The notes under the pieces were generated by a model. It was given only the letters and a program-made list of their open reading frames with translations. It searched no databases and had not been told where the DNA came from. Position numbers and translations under genes: made by a program. DNA of 14,034 bases from Bacteroidota bacterium (GTDB lineage Bacteria > Spirochaetota > Spirochaetia > JABMQR01), in contig JABMQR010000181.1 in the NCBI GenBank assembly GCA_013202335.1, positions 1 to 14,034 on the forward strand, read 5' to 3'. Shown here piece by piece: positions 1 through 7,370 of the stretch. Within the stretch, counting starts at the first letter, position 1. Each line of letters begins with the position of its first letter.

Positions 1-872
1 GTAATAAGTACCGGAGGAGTATGCCGGTTCTCATAGAAATAGGGATCTCCATTTAGTTCCCAAACAAGCTGATCAAGTACTGCCTGCTCTCCTTTCTTAT
101 TACGTGCTTCTGTATCAACATCCTTGAACAACAACTCTTTTGGAATGGTAATATTATCAACTTTAGACTGCAGGACAGCCATTACATCCGAAGGTTCCTG
201 TAATTCAATAGTCACCGCAGTTCCCGGAGCATGCAGAACTCCTGCAGGAAGATGAAACCCATCTCCCGGAACATTCAGATATGCCCTTGAAAACTTCAGA
301 ATTGATTCACTATCCCATTTTTCAAGCTCCGGCAGGAGCAACTCTGTTTGTCTGTTTTGTTCCACAATATAGGGATGCACACCAAAAAAAGTTTCCGGAT
401 GAGCTCCCATGTCAACACCTGCAGGGAAGTAATAGGCCTCCTCCTTTGAGGTTGCCCCAACCTTTGCCGCTTCTTCCTGAGTTTGATGTATATGATAAAA
501 AATACGACTCTTATAATCATATATCTTCGCTAAACGTCCCAGAGTTTTATGGGTTTTGGCATACTCTTTTCCCAGTATTAATGCTCCAGCTGATTCAACT
601 GCATCACACAACAGAACTTCCTCTCCTTCAATAACAAGATAAGAAAGTCCCTCGTTTTCTGCTTTTACGGCATTATCAACCTCTGTTTCAGAACCCAGCC
701 AACGCTCGCAGATCCACCCGCGTTCTCCCATATTATACTCTTCTTCCTTTAAACCAAGACGCTTTCCCGGCTCCAGAAAGGTTCGTGCAACCCAACATGG
801 ACGAAGTAAAAAAATACCTCCTGTACGTTTAATTTCCTTCTCCACACCCGAATAAATTTTATTTTTATCCAT
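1..872 (-). CDS. Class I mannose-6-phosphate-isomerase-like cupin (C-terminus cut by window start)
   Basis: The minus strand is open from an ATG at 870-872 to the window edge, giving 290 codons of a protein whose C-terminus lies outside. It resembles type I phosphomannose isomerases: a metal-site segment RIFYHIHQTQEEA (His127 and His129), an acidic partner in SKEEAYYF (Glu145) and a second cupin half with FHLPAGVLHAPG (His214). In classical members the first ligand pair is Gln-x-His; here it is His-x-His, so the substrate need not be mannose 6-phosphate. It would be cytoplasmic and catalyse aldose-ketose isomerisation of a sugar or sugar phosphate. A modest AAAGG precedes the start by about nine bases. 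It is the last visible gene of the transporter operon, 41 bases after the DUF4432 gene. The family call is fairly secure; the substrate is unknown. Confidence 0.8.
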   Translation of the reverse strand, partial: MDKNKIYSGVEKEIKRTGGIFLLRPCWVARTFLEPGKRLGLKEEEYNMGERGWICERWLGSETEVDNAVKAENEGLSYLVIEGEEVLLCDAVESAGALILGKEYAKTHKTLGRLAKIYDYKSRIFYHIHQTQEEAAKVGATSKEEAYYFPAGVDMGAHPETFFGVHPYIVEQNRQTELLLPELEKWDSESILKFSRAYLNVPGDGFHLPAGVLHAPGTAVTIELQEPSDVMAVLQSKVDNITIPKELLFKDVDTEARNKKGEQAVLDQLVWELNGDPYFYENRHTPPVLI

Positions 873-913
873 ACTATCAACCTTTAGCTTCGTATTATAA
901 TTCTCGTTACAGG

Positions 914-2008
914 TTACTGAGAAACCAATGTAACTGCTTCATTTTTGATATCCATGATTTGCTCATTAGTATCCAGTACTTCAAACTCGATACAGACATG
1001 GTAGGACTCTTGTGCTTTAATAAGAGGCATTTTCCCTTGTTTACGTGCCGCAGCACGCCCAATAGGATTAACCGTACCTGGCTCCAGCCCGCAAACATAA
1101 CAGTCTTTCCCAATCATTTTCCACTCAGTAAGTTCAGGAAGCTGCTTCTGATCATACCGAAGCACAACCCCAAGTGGTTGTCCGGCAACGTCTGGATTTA
1201 TCAAGGCTGCAAAAGTTCGATTATTTGAATCAGCTGCCAATGTATGAAAAAAGACTTTTTCTGCATACCCGGGAACTGGTTCCGAAAATTCAAGACACTC
1301 AGCAATACCATTCCCTTCGGATGATTGTGTATCTCTTGATTCTGTCGATACAATGGGGGCAATTATGCGGGATGTTTCAGACAGCAGAGGAAACCCGAAA
1401 TTAAAGTGATAAAGCATCATAAGCGGTTGTGGGGTAAATCCCTGGTTTTCAATTACATCTTCGATTTTAATACTTTTCGCCCCAAGTCTGGTAGAAATGG
1501 TTCTGGTCAAAGTAATATTTTCACCCATCACCGAGGCTTCCCGCATTCGTCCGCTCAAAGTAATGATGTATTCATCTTCAATCCAGTTCTCAGATATACA
1601 CACATTTTCTGCCCCGGAATTCCCTATACGCCCATGAAGACCCAGCTCATTCCCTCCATCAGTAGATGGTGCTCCACAGTAGGTAACACCGCAGGTTGAA
1701 AGCAGTCCGCCAAAGAAGGTTCTCAACCATCGAAGCCCCGGCTCTTCATAGTAGGCCGGGGAAGTCATCCCTGTAGCTGAATTGAAATGTAAAGGGATCC
1801 CTTTATATCGGCAATTGTAAATATCCATTGCTCTACCGGGGATTACATTAAACTCCAGCCCCGAACCTGTAGTAATACCTATCGCCCGAACACCATCAGC
1901 TTTACCATCCGAATAGGTGTACGGGAAGGCTCCTGCAACAGATGAAAGATCAGATAGGTATGAACGTAAACTAGTTTTGGTCCAATTCTTTCCTAAATAA
2001 AGTGCCAG
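914..2008 (-). CDS. DUF4432 family protein (aldose 1-epimerase-like), probable CTG start
   Basis: About 364 residues. The body matches the DUF4432 family, beta-sandwich proteins related to aldose 1-epimerases: GLHGRIGNSGAENV in the first third, LYHFNFGFPLL in the middle and GLEPGTVNPIGRAAARK near the end. The first ATG is at 1828, but the frame stays open upstream and encodes 60 residues typical of the family's N-terminus: LYLGKNWTKTSLRSYLSDL, then RAIGITTGSGLEF and NVIPGRAMDIY. There is no ATG, GTG or TTG before the in-frame stop at 2033-2035. A perfect AAGGAGG at 2015-2021 sits six bases before a CTG at 2006-2008, which I take as the start; ATA at 2009-2011 is the alternative. It lies 24 bases after the permease. 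Its role is probably anomer handling of the imported sugar or a carbohydrate-binding task; no member's reaction is proven to my knowledge. Confidence 0.85.
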   Translation of the reverse strand: MALYLGKNWTKTSLRSYLSDLSSVAGAFPYTYSDGKADGVRAIGITTGSGLEFNVIPGRAMDIYNCRYKGIPLHFNSATGMTSPAYYEEPGLRWLRTFFGGLLSTCGVTYCGAPSTDGGNELGLHGRIGNSGAENVCISENWIEDEYIITLSGRMREASVMGENITLTRTISTRLGAKSIKIEDVIENQGFTPQPLMMLYHFNFGFPLLSETSRIIAPIVSTESRDTQSSEGNGIAECLEFSEPVPGYAEKVFFHTLAADSNNRTFAALINPDVAGQPLGVVLRYDQKQLPELTEWKMIGKDCYVCGLEPGTVNPIGRAAARKQGKMPLIKAQESYHVCIEFEVLDTNEQIMDIKNEAVTLVSQ

Positions 2009-2014
2009 TATGTG

Positions 2015-2021
2015 CCTCCTT
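2015..2021 (-). promoter_or_regulatory. Shine-Dalgarno that decides the CTG start of the DUF4432 gene
   Basis: Read on the minus strand this is AAGGAGG, a full match to the 16S rRNA tail. The six-base spacer CACATA puts the codon CTG at 2006-2008 at the optimal initiation distance. No other ribosome site lies near the ATG at 1828. Confidence 0.7.
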
Positions 2022-2032
2022 GAAGTACTCAG

Positions 2033-3118
2033 TTAAAGCGATGCGGCAATCTCTTCAGCAGCCTTTTTAGCAAGCGCCATAGATTCCTGGACCTTCCTTC
2101 TGGCAACAACCATTTGGACCACTTCGTCTGCAGTTACACCAATCAGGATAACCAAACCAAGAACAACAGATTCTAATTGTGTTGATACACCTGCAACATT
2201 GATTGCATTGTAGAGAACCCGGACAATAGCTGTTCCAAGAATAACTCCTGCTATTGATCCATTACCTCCACGCAAACTAATTCCACCAACAACACAACCT
2301 GCAATAGCATACAGCTCATACATATTTCCCATTGAGGATGGTTGCACAGAGTTTAAATCAAGGGAGAATAACAGACCTCCAAACCCTGCAAATACTGAAG
2401 ATATGATATAAGCAACAATTATCACCTTATTTGTAGCAATACCGCTGAATCGGGCAGCACTTTCATTTCGTCCTGTGGCTTTCAAATGCTGTCCATATAC
2501 GGTTTTATTAAGTAGAATCGCCAGAATTACAGCAAGAGTTATAAGGATTATAAAAGGCATGGGTAAGGACCAATTTGCAAAAAATTGCGGCGGTTTAACT
2601 CCTTCAGGCCAGAAAGATGAAGGAATTCGTCCCCCTGCTAAAAATCGTATATTCTTGAAACCATTGCCGTAACCCTGGGTTCTGTCATCCATAAGGAAAC
2701 GGGATAACCCCCGATACAGAAATAATCCACATAGTGTTACTACAAATGGCTGTACATGAAGTTTCGTTATAAGAAGACCGTGAAACAATCCAATAGCAAG
2801 TGATAACCCCATAACTATAAGAAGAGTTAAAAATATGGGCAACCCTGCTCGTGCCATGAGGAATGCAGAGATTGATCCTGCCAATCCAACAACTGACCCG
2901 ATAGATAAATCAATACCCCCGGTGATTATAACAAAGGCAGCACCCAGGCTAAGTATACCGAACAATCCGGTCCATCGCATGATGTTCCTTATGTTGTATG
3001 CACTTAAAAACTGTATATTTATCAGGGCTGTAATAACCATAATCAGAACCAACAGCAGAGCAATACCCCCCACTCCCTTTATGCTTTTCATAAACTTATT
3101 TATTTTTATGTTGTTCAT
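2033..3118 (-). CDS. Ribose/xylose-type ABC transporter permease (RbsC family)
   Basis: A 361-residue integral membrane protein of the BPD_transp_2 family, the channel subunit of a carbohydrate uptake ABC transporter. A short cytoplasmic N-terminus is followed by a first helix at about residues 15-38 and then many hydrophobic segments. The family motif IITGGIDLSIGSVVG is at about residues 65-79, and the conserved loop AGCVVGGISLRGGNGSIAG, which includes the ATPase-contacting region, is at about 272-290. The C-terminal 25 residues are charged (ARRKVQESMALAKK) and slightly longer than in E. coli RbsC. The start overlaps the ATPase stop by four bases (ATGA), so the two are translationally coupled. 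The homodimer would work with the neighbouring ATPase and periplasmic binding protein. The exact sugar cannot be read from the sequence. Confidence 0.92.
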   Translation of the reverse strand: MNNIKINKFMKSIKGVGGIALLLVLIMVITALINIQFLSAYNIRNIMRWTGLFGILSLGAAFVIITGGIDLSIGSVVGLAGSISAFLMARAGLPIFLTLLIVMGLSLAIGLFHGLLITKLHVQPFVVTLCGLFLYRGLSRFLMDDRTQGYGNGFKNIRFLAGGRIPSSFWPEGVKPPQFFANWSLPMPFIILITLAVILAILLNKTVYGQHLKATGRNESAARFSGIATNKVIIVAYIISSVFAGFGGLLFSLDLNSVQPSSMGNMYELYAIAGCVVGGISLRGGNGSIAGVILGTAIVRVLYNAINVAGVSTQLESVVLGLVILIGVTADEVVQMVVARRKVQESMALAKKAAEEIAASL

Positions 3119-4698
3119 ACAGCACTCTCCGTTGCAAGTTTTATTATATCTTCTTCACTACATTTTTCCGGATCCAATTCCCCGGCAATTCTTCCTTCGC
3201 ACATTACAACTATCCTGTCAGCTATACCTAAAACCTCCTGCATTTCGCTGGAAGCCACCAGTATTGCAACCCCGGTAGATGCAAGCTCTTCAAGAAGCTT
3301 ATAGATTTCCGCTTTTGCACTTACGTCAATTCCTCTGGTTGGTTCATCAAGTAAAAGTAATACCGGATCCATGGATAACCATTTTCCAAGGACCACTTTC
3401 TGCTGATTACCACCGGAAAGAGACTCTGCAAATTGAGAAGTTCTATAAAGCCGTATATCCAACATTTTTACCATTCTCTCAGCAAGGGTATTAACTTTTT
3501 CTCTATCAATAAATCCTCTTCTTGATAATCTGTCTTTCAGACTGGGAAGTGCAATATTGTTATCAACTTCCATATCAATGACTAACCCATGCATTTTTCG
3601 ATCTTCAGGAACCAGTACCATGCCGGCTCTTATGGCATCCAGCGGCTTATCGATTCCCACCTCTTTACCATCAAGATAGACCTTCCCCCCCCATGATTTA
3701 TCCACTCCGAAAACTGCCTGAAGAAGCTCGGTTCTTCCAGCCCCCACCAACCCTGAAAGCACAATGATTTCACCACCATGAATAGAGAGATTAATAGGTG
3801 CGCTGGCCCGTTTTGGAACAATGAAGTTTCGTAATTCAACACGAATTTTATCTGATACGCTATGATTTTTTTGATATAATTTCCCTATATCCCGTCCTAC
3901 CATGAGTCTGATCATTGCCTCACGGCTTATTTCTTCTTTATCTAAGGATCCTGAAAGTTTACCATCTCTCAGAACTACCACCCGGTCAGCTACTTTTTTC
4001 ACTTCACCCAGACGGTGTGAAATGTAGATACTGCTTATTCCATGCGAACGAAGATCTTTAATAACTTTAAAAAGACGTTCCGTTTCATGATCAGTAAGAC
4101 TACTTGTAGGTTCATCAAACATAACAATTCTCGCATCAATTGAGAGAGCTTTTGATATTTCCACCAATTGTTGTGATCCAATCGTTAGTTCCTTCAATAT
4201 AGTTGTAGCAGGCACATTCAAACCTACTTTTCCCAAAACCTTCTCTGCTTCAGCATTAAGTCTGTTTTCATCAAGAAACCGAACAAACCGTCCACGATGG
4301 GGTTCTCTCCCAAGAAATACATTTGAAGCGACGGAAAGATTGTCACAAAGATTGAGCTCCTGATGTACAAGGGCAATACCCAACTGGGTTGCTTTCTCTA
4401 CTGTTCCGATAGTAATAGTCTCACCATCAATAAAGATATCGCCATTATCGGGGATATAAATTCCAGCCAGAATCTTCATCATCGTGCTTTTTCCAGCCCC
4501 ATTTTCACCAACAATAGCGAGCACTTCACCGTGTTTTAACTGCAAACTAACGTTATCTAATGCCTGAACCCCCGGGAAAGCTTTAGAGATTCCTTTTACT
4601 TCAAAGAGGTACTCACTATTTATTTTGCTGCTTTCTTTATTCTCACCCACTGGAGTTGCAATCTTACTTTTGTTTTTTATTTTTTCAACTTTAAGCAC
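3115..4698 (-). CDS. Sugar ABC transporter ATP-binding protein, two ATPase domains (RbsA/XylG type)
   Basis: A 527-residue cytoplasmic ATPase with the tandem arrangement of CUT2 sugar importers. Domain 1 has Walker A GENGAGKST (64-72), the signature-like LTIGSQQLVEISKAL and Walker B IVMFDEPTSS. Domain 2 has the degenerate GLVGAGRTE usual for RbsA, the full signature LSGGNQQKVVLGKWL and Walker B LLLLDEPTRGID. So only the first Walker A is canonical, as in the family. The start is GTG at 4696-4698; an in-frame stop lies seven codons upstream and there is no in-frame ATG. The ATG at 4701-4703 is in another frame. The first 29 residues are a lysine-rich tail ahead of the usual start near YLFEVKGISKAFPGV. 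The gene overlaps the permease by four bases. It is separated from the binding-protein gene by 230 bases that hold two stem-loops. Confidence 0.93.
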   Translation of the reverse strand: MLKVEKIKNKSKIATPVGENKESSKINSEYLFEVKGISKAFPGVQALDNVSLQLKHGEVLAIVGENGAGKSTMMKILAGIYIPDNGDIFIDGETITIGTVEKATQLGIALVHQELNLCDNLSVASNVFLGREPHRGRFVRFLDENRLNAEAEKVLGKVGLNVPATTILKELTIGSQQLVEISKALSIDARIVMFDEPTSSLTDHETERLFKVIKDLRSHGISSIYISHRLGEVKKVADRVVVLRDGKLSGSLDKEEISREAMIRLMVGRDIGKLYQKNHSVSDKIRVELRNFIVPKRASAPINLSIHGGEIIVLSGLVGAGRTELLQAVFGVDKSWGGKVYLDGKEVGIDKPLDAIRAGMVLVPEDRKMHGLVIDMEVDNNIALPSLKDRLSRRGFIDREKVNTLAERMVKMLDIRLYRTSQFAESLSGGNQQKVVLGKWLSMDPVLLLLDEPTRGIDVSAKAEIYKLLEELASTGVAILVASSEMQEVLGIADRIVVMCEGRIAGELDPEKCSEEDIIKLATESAV

Positions 4699-4826
4699 AA
4701 CATACCAACCTAGTATTTAATGAATAATATCTTTTGATTTTAATTTAAATTCACCAAGAAATAAAGATTTTTGTTATAAATTAGTTTATCTCTTCAGAAA
4801 TAATTCTATCCACTGTAAATTTACAA

Positions 4827-4869
4827 AAAGTGTGGAATTGGCTGGAAAATCCAGTCGATCCCACACTTT
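4827..4869 (-). terminator. Long stem-loop with T-tract, probable leaky terminator after the binding-protein gene
   Basis: Nine perfectly paired bases (AAAGTGTGG with CCACACTTT) form the base of the stem. A nearly paired inner stem follows (4836-4846 with 4850-4860) and closes on a three-base loop. On the minus strand the stem ends in five Ts (4829-4825), the form of an intrinsic terminator. The inner stem pairs a little better on the plus strand because of G-T wobbles. It is placed between the binding-protein stop and the ATPase start, so a partial terminator or mRNA 3'-end stabiliser is likely. Confidence 0.6.
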
Positions 4870-4879
4870 GTTCGTAATA

Positions 4880-4910
4880 ATAATGTTTAGGAGAGTCTCC
4901 TAAACATTAT
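4880..4910. repeat. Perfect inverted repeat (14-15 bp arms) just after the binding-protein gene
   Basis: ATAATGTTTAGGAGA at 4880-4894 is the exact reverse complement of 4896-4910, around a single central base; a physical loop would be about three bases. It begins 18 bases beyond the binding-protein stop. It has no long T-run of its own on the minus strand, so it looks more like an mRNA-protecting or processing hairpin acting together with the one at 4827-4869. A protein-binding palindrome is the alternative. Confidence 0.65.
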
Positions 4911-4928
4911 ATACATCTTAAGCGACAC

Positions 4929-5987
4929 CTATTTTGTTGATTCCAAATACTGGCGTCCATTTTCAAGCTGAGTTTTATACTTATTCCATGCTTCATCAAT
5001 ATTACTCTTTGTAATTTTAATTGCAGGAACATCAATCAGTCCATCTGCTGGAATTCCCGGATCTTCACCACGGGCAACTTTGGCAAGAGCTTCAATTGTT
5101 TTTACTGCATAAGTAAATGGATCCTGACCAAGAGCAGCATATGCATTACCGTCTTTTACAGCCTGGAGTAATTCATTTTCCATGTCAAAACCAATAATCT
5201 CCATTTTTCCTAAGAGTCCTGCATCTGAAACAGCACTGATAATTGCAGGAGAACTATAGCTCCACATACCAACCATCAAATCCATCTCCGGGAACTTCAG
5301 GATTGCATCTTCAGCATTTGATTTTGCCTTTGACTGATCGCCGCCGTCTGTTCTGGTTTCAAGTAATGTCCACTTTGACCCTAACTTAATATTTGGTGTA
5401 TTTGCGGTCATCTCACCAGGATACTGTGCCTGATATGCCATGCCATTAAGTTCATCTATCATACCTTGACGTCTTTCAATTGCATTTTGAGCATCCAAGC
5501 GGCCTACAATAATTACAAAACTTCCACCATCAGGAAGAACTTCCTTAACAGCTTCTCCAGCCATTCGTCCAGCGGCATAGTTACTCATACCAACATAAGC
5601 AAGCCGATTACTTTTTGGAGCATCACTATCAAACATAACCATAGGTACAGTCTCAATAATCTCATTTAAAAATGGAGTTACATTATCAGGGTCAGTTACA
5701 CTAATTCCTATTCCATCCACATTACGGGCTACCAACGACTCAATAAATCTTTTCTGTTCTTCAGGTAAGCCATTTGGCGGTAAAAGGAATTCCACATCAA
5801 TGTCCAAATCCGTTTTCAAGACTTCAACCGCTGCAGCTGCATAAGTCCAAAATTCATAGGGTCCATTTGTGATAAACCCAATAAATGGTTTCTCGTCAGC
5901 AGCGTCTTCTGTTGCAGCAGCTCCTACAGCAGTAATACTGAAAATCAGTAATACAGCTAGAAAAAACAATAATCCTTTTGACTTCAT
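4929..5987 (-). CDS. Periplasmic sugar-binding protein of the ABC importer (RbsB-like)
   Basis: A 352-residue type I periplasmic binding protein. Residues 1 to about 25 form a Sec signal peptide (MKSKG, then LLFFLAVLLIFSITAVGAAA) without a lipobox cysteine, so the mature protein should be soluble in a periplasm. The mature part begins KPFIGFITNGPYEFW, the typical first strand and ligand loop. ESLVARNVDGIGISVTDPDN, MVMFDSDAPKSNR (hinge-side ligand loop) and GRLDAQNAIERRQG follow, as in ribose/xylose-type receptors. ATG 5985-5987 is preceded by AGGAGG at 5995-6000 with a seven-base spacer. It is the first gene of the leftward operon, about 60 bases from the predicted transcription start. It captures the locus substrate for the permease and ATPase. 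Several residues that usually stack on sugars (Phe, Trp, Asp, Arg) are present, but specificity cannot be assigned. Confidence 0.92.
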   Translation of the reverse strand: MKSKGLLFFLAVLLIFSITAVGAAATEDAADEKPFIGFITNGPYEFWTYAAAAVEVLKTDLDIDVEFLLPPNGLPEEQKRFIESLVARNVDGIGISVTDPDNVTPFLNEIIETVPMVMFDSDAPKSNRLAYVGMSNYAAGRMAGEAVKEVLPDGGSFVIIVGRLDAQNAIERRQGMIDELNGMAYQAQYPGEMTANTPNIKLGSKWTLLETRTDGGDQSKAKSNAEDAILKFPEMDLMVGMWSYSSPAIISAVSDAGLLGKMEIIGFDMENELLQAVKDGNAYAALGQDPFTYAVKTIEALAKVARGEDPGIPADGLIDVPAIKITKSNIDEAWNKYKTQLENGRQYLESTK

Positions 5988-6031
5988 TCTCTTTCCTCCT
6001 AAAATTGTATAAATAGCGAGTCATAAATACA

Positions 6032-6060
6032 TATATCTGTGACTTTAAACCCATTATCAA
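6032..6060 (-). promoter_or_regulatory. Possible second, overlapping leftward promoter
   Basis: On the minus strand TTGATA (6055-6060), a 17-base spacer and GATATA (6032-6037) make a second sigma70-like pair. Its -35 overlaps the -10 of the stronger promoter just upstream. It would give a shorter leader to the binding-protein gene. Confidence 0.35.
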
Positions 6061-6081
6061 TCATGTATTCTCCATTGTCAA
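6053..6081 (-). promoter_or_regulatory. Near-consensus sigma70 promoter of the transporter operon
   Basis: Read on the minus strand, TTGACA (6076-6081) and GATAAT (6053-6058) are separated by exactly 17 bases. The -35 is a perfect consensus and the -10 differs at one position. Transcription would begin near 6046 and leave a leader of about 60 bases before the binding-protein ATG at 5987. Confidence 0.65.
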
Positions 6082-6311
6082 TTATTATTTGATATTTTTT
6101 TAACACTATGGTATTTTATTACCATTCATATGTTGTGTATACAAAACTACGATGCTCTGTTTCTTCGCTGCTCTTTCACTGTGTGTGTTTTACAATTTTA
6201 AAACCTGCACTGCTTATTCCAGGAAAACTGAAACTGATTTTACAAAAACAATATTTAAATAGCTTTAATACATATCTCAGAGAGGATAATCAAAGGGATT
6301 TGTCACTTTTT

Positions 6312-6321
6312 GCTAATTAGC
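6312..6321. promoter_or_regulatory. Palindrome GCTAATTAGC, possible operator
   Basis: A perfect 10-base palindrome ends eight bases before the candidate -35 of the regulator promoter. The position suits a regulatory protein site, but a single short palindrome in AT-rich DNA can arise by chance. Confidence 0.25.
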
Positions 6322-6328
6322 TGCTGCA

Positions 6329-6356
6329 TTGGTGCCGGCATAAAACAGCATATACT
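6329..6356 (+). promoter_or_regulatory. Candidate promoter of the DeoR-type regulator gene
   Basis: TTGGTG (6329-6334), a 16-base spacer and TATACT (6351-6356) form a plausible sigma70 promoter. A start near 6363 would give a leader of about 84 bases. It is the best plus-strand match I found in this interval. Confidence 0.4.
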
Positions 6357-6446
6357 CATAACCACAATTTCAATAATGCACCCAATACTTTTTAATAAAT
6401 TTTCTATTGAAAAAAAAATAACAATGTGTTACTTTTTTTTACTACT

Positions 6447-7232
6447 ATGATTGCGAAAAAAAAGCGTCTGCAGACATTGACAGATATACTCAAGATTAAA
6501 AATGCCGGAACAATAAGAGAACTTTCACAAGCTTTGAATGTTTCTGAAATGACAATTCGGCGTGACCTTACAATTTTAGCAAAAGAAAATACGGTTAAAT
6601 TAATTCATGGCGGAGCTATCTATAATCATACCAGCCAAATAAATCAGAAAAGAGACAATAGTATATACAACCTCCCTAACGAGGAAGCAACCAGAATCAA
6701 TGAGAAGAGAAGAATCGCTGAAAAGGCAGTATCACTGATACAACAAGATGATATCATTATAATAGATTCCGGCTCCACAACAGAACTCATGGGAGACTTC
6801 ATTCAGGTAAGCAATCCCTCAACAATTGTTTGTTATGCAATGAATATACTTTTTTCTGTTTTTAGACAAAAAGAGTGTAAACTGATTTTCGGTGGTGGTT
6901 ATCTGCACAAAAATACACTTATGTTTGAATCCAAAGAGGGTGTTGAGCTGATAAAAAACAACAGGGCTAATAAGGCTTTTATATCAGCCCGCGGCGTAAG
7001 TGATATTCTTGGTATTACCACTGCCGATTCCTATGAGATCCCAATAAAAAGAGCAGCTGTGGAATCCAGCCAGCAAAGAATTTTACTGGTTGACTCATCA
7101 AAGTTTGATGTCGTCCGATCAGCATACTTTGGGGACATAAATGAATTTGATATAGTGATAACAGATGATAAAATTCCCAAAAGGTATATAGATCTCTTCA
7201 AACTACTTGAAATTGAATTAATCATTGTTTAG
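6447..7232 (+). CDS. DeoR-family transcriptional regulator
   Basis: A 261-residue regulator. Residues 4-58 are the DeoR-type winged helix: a recognition helix in TIRELSQALNVSEMTIRRDL (22-41), then the family hallmark KLIHGGA. The C-terminal sensor domain (about 75-255, DeoRC) is related to ribose-5-phosphate isomerase and shows IIIDSGSTTELMGDF and LIFGGGY, the loops that usually bind a phosphorylated sugar effector. I chose ATG 6447 because MIAKKKRLQTL matches the usual N-terminus; an in-frame GTG at 6426 would add seven hydrophobic residues. Neither start has a clear Shine-Dalgarno. The gene lies between the two operons and probably represses one or both, with a phosphorylated intermediate as inducer. 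That last point is inference from the family. Confidence 0.92.
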   Translation: MIAKKKRLQTLTDILKIKNAGTIRELSQALNVSEMTIRRDLTILAKENTVKLIHGGAIYNHTSQINQKRDNSIYNLPNEEATRINEKRRIAEKAVSLIQQDDIIIIDSGSTTELMGDFIQVSNPSTIVCYAMNILFSVFRQKECKLIFGGGYLHKNTLMFESKEGVELIKNNRANKAFISARGVSDILGITTADSYEIPIKRAAVESSQQRILLVDSSKFDVVRSAYFGDINEFDIVITDDKIPKRYIDLFKLLEIELIIV

Positions 7233-7370
7233 CTATCTTCCCAATTAATTTAAATAAACTCTTTTAATAAATCTCCTTTAATAATCTCAGCTTTAACAAC
7301 AAAGCAAAACTGTATAATTATGATTCTGCAAGCTGAATATTCTATAATATGGTAATATAATAACTTTTAC

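Larger units (their letters stand above)
5988..6425. other. Gene-free divergent regulatory interval
   Basis: This 438-base, very AT-rich stretch separates the leftward transporter operon from the rightward regulator. It holds the leftward promoter (6053-6081), a weaker overlapping one (6032-6060), a candidate rightward promoter (6329-6356) and the palindrome GCTAATTAGC (6312-6321). An open frame at 6108-6320 (70 codons, plus strand) has no ribosome site, no recognisable motif and a cysteine-rich random-looking composition, so I do not call it a gene. Confidence 0.6.

Noticed and set aside
281..634. Plus-strand open frame of 117 codons
   Set aside because: Lies antisense to the cupin isomerase, whose minus-strand frame runs through the whole interval with clear family motifs.
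6108..6320. Plus-strand open frame of 70 codons in the divergent intergenic region
   Set aside because: No ribosome site, no motif, random-looking composition, and its end overlaps the upstream region of the candidate regulator promoter.
6426..6446. GTG at 6426 as the start of the regulator
   Set aside because: It would add a hydrophobic LLFFTT stretch before the usual DeoR N-terminus and has no ribosome site; ATG 6447 fits family length better.
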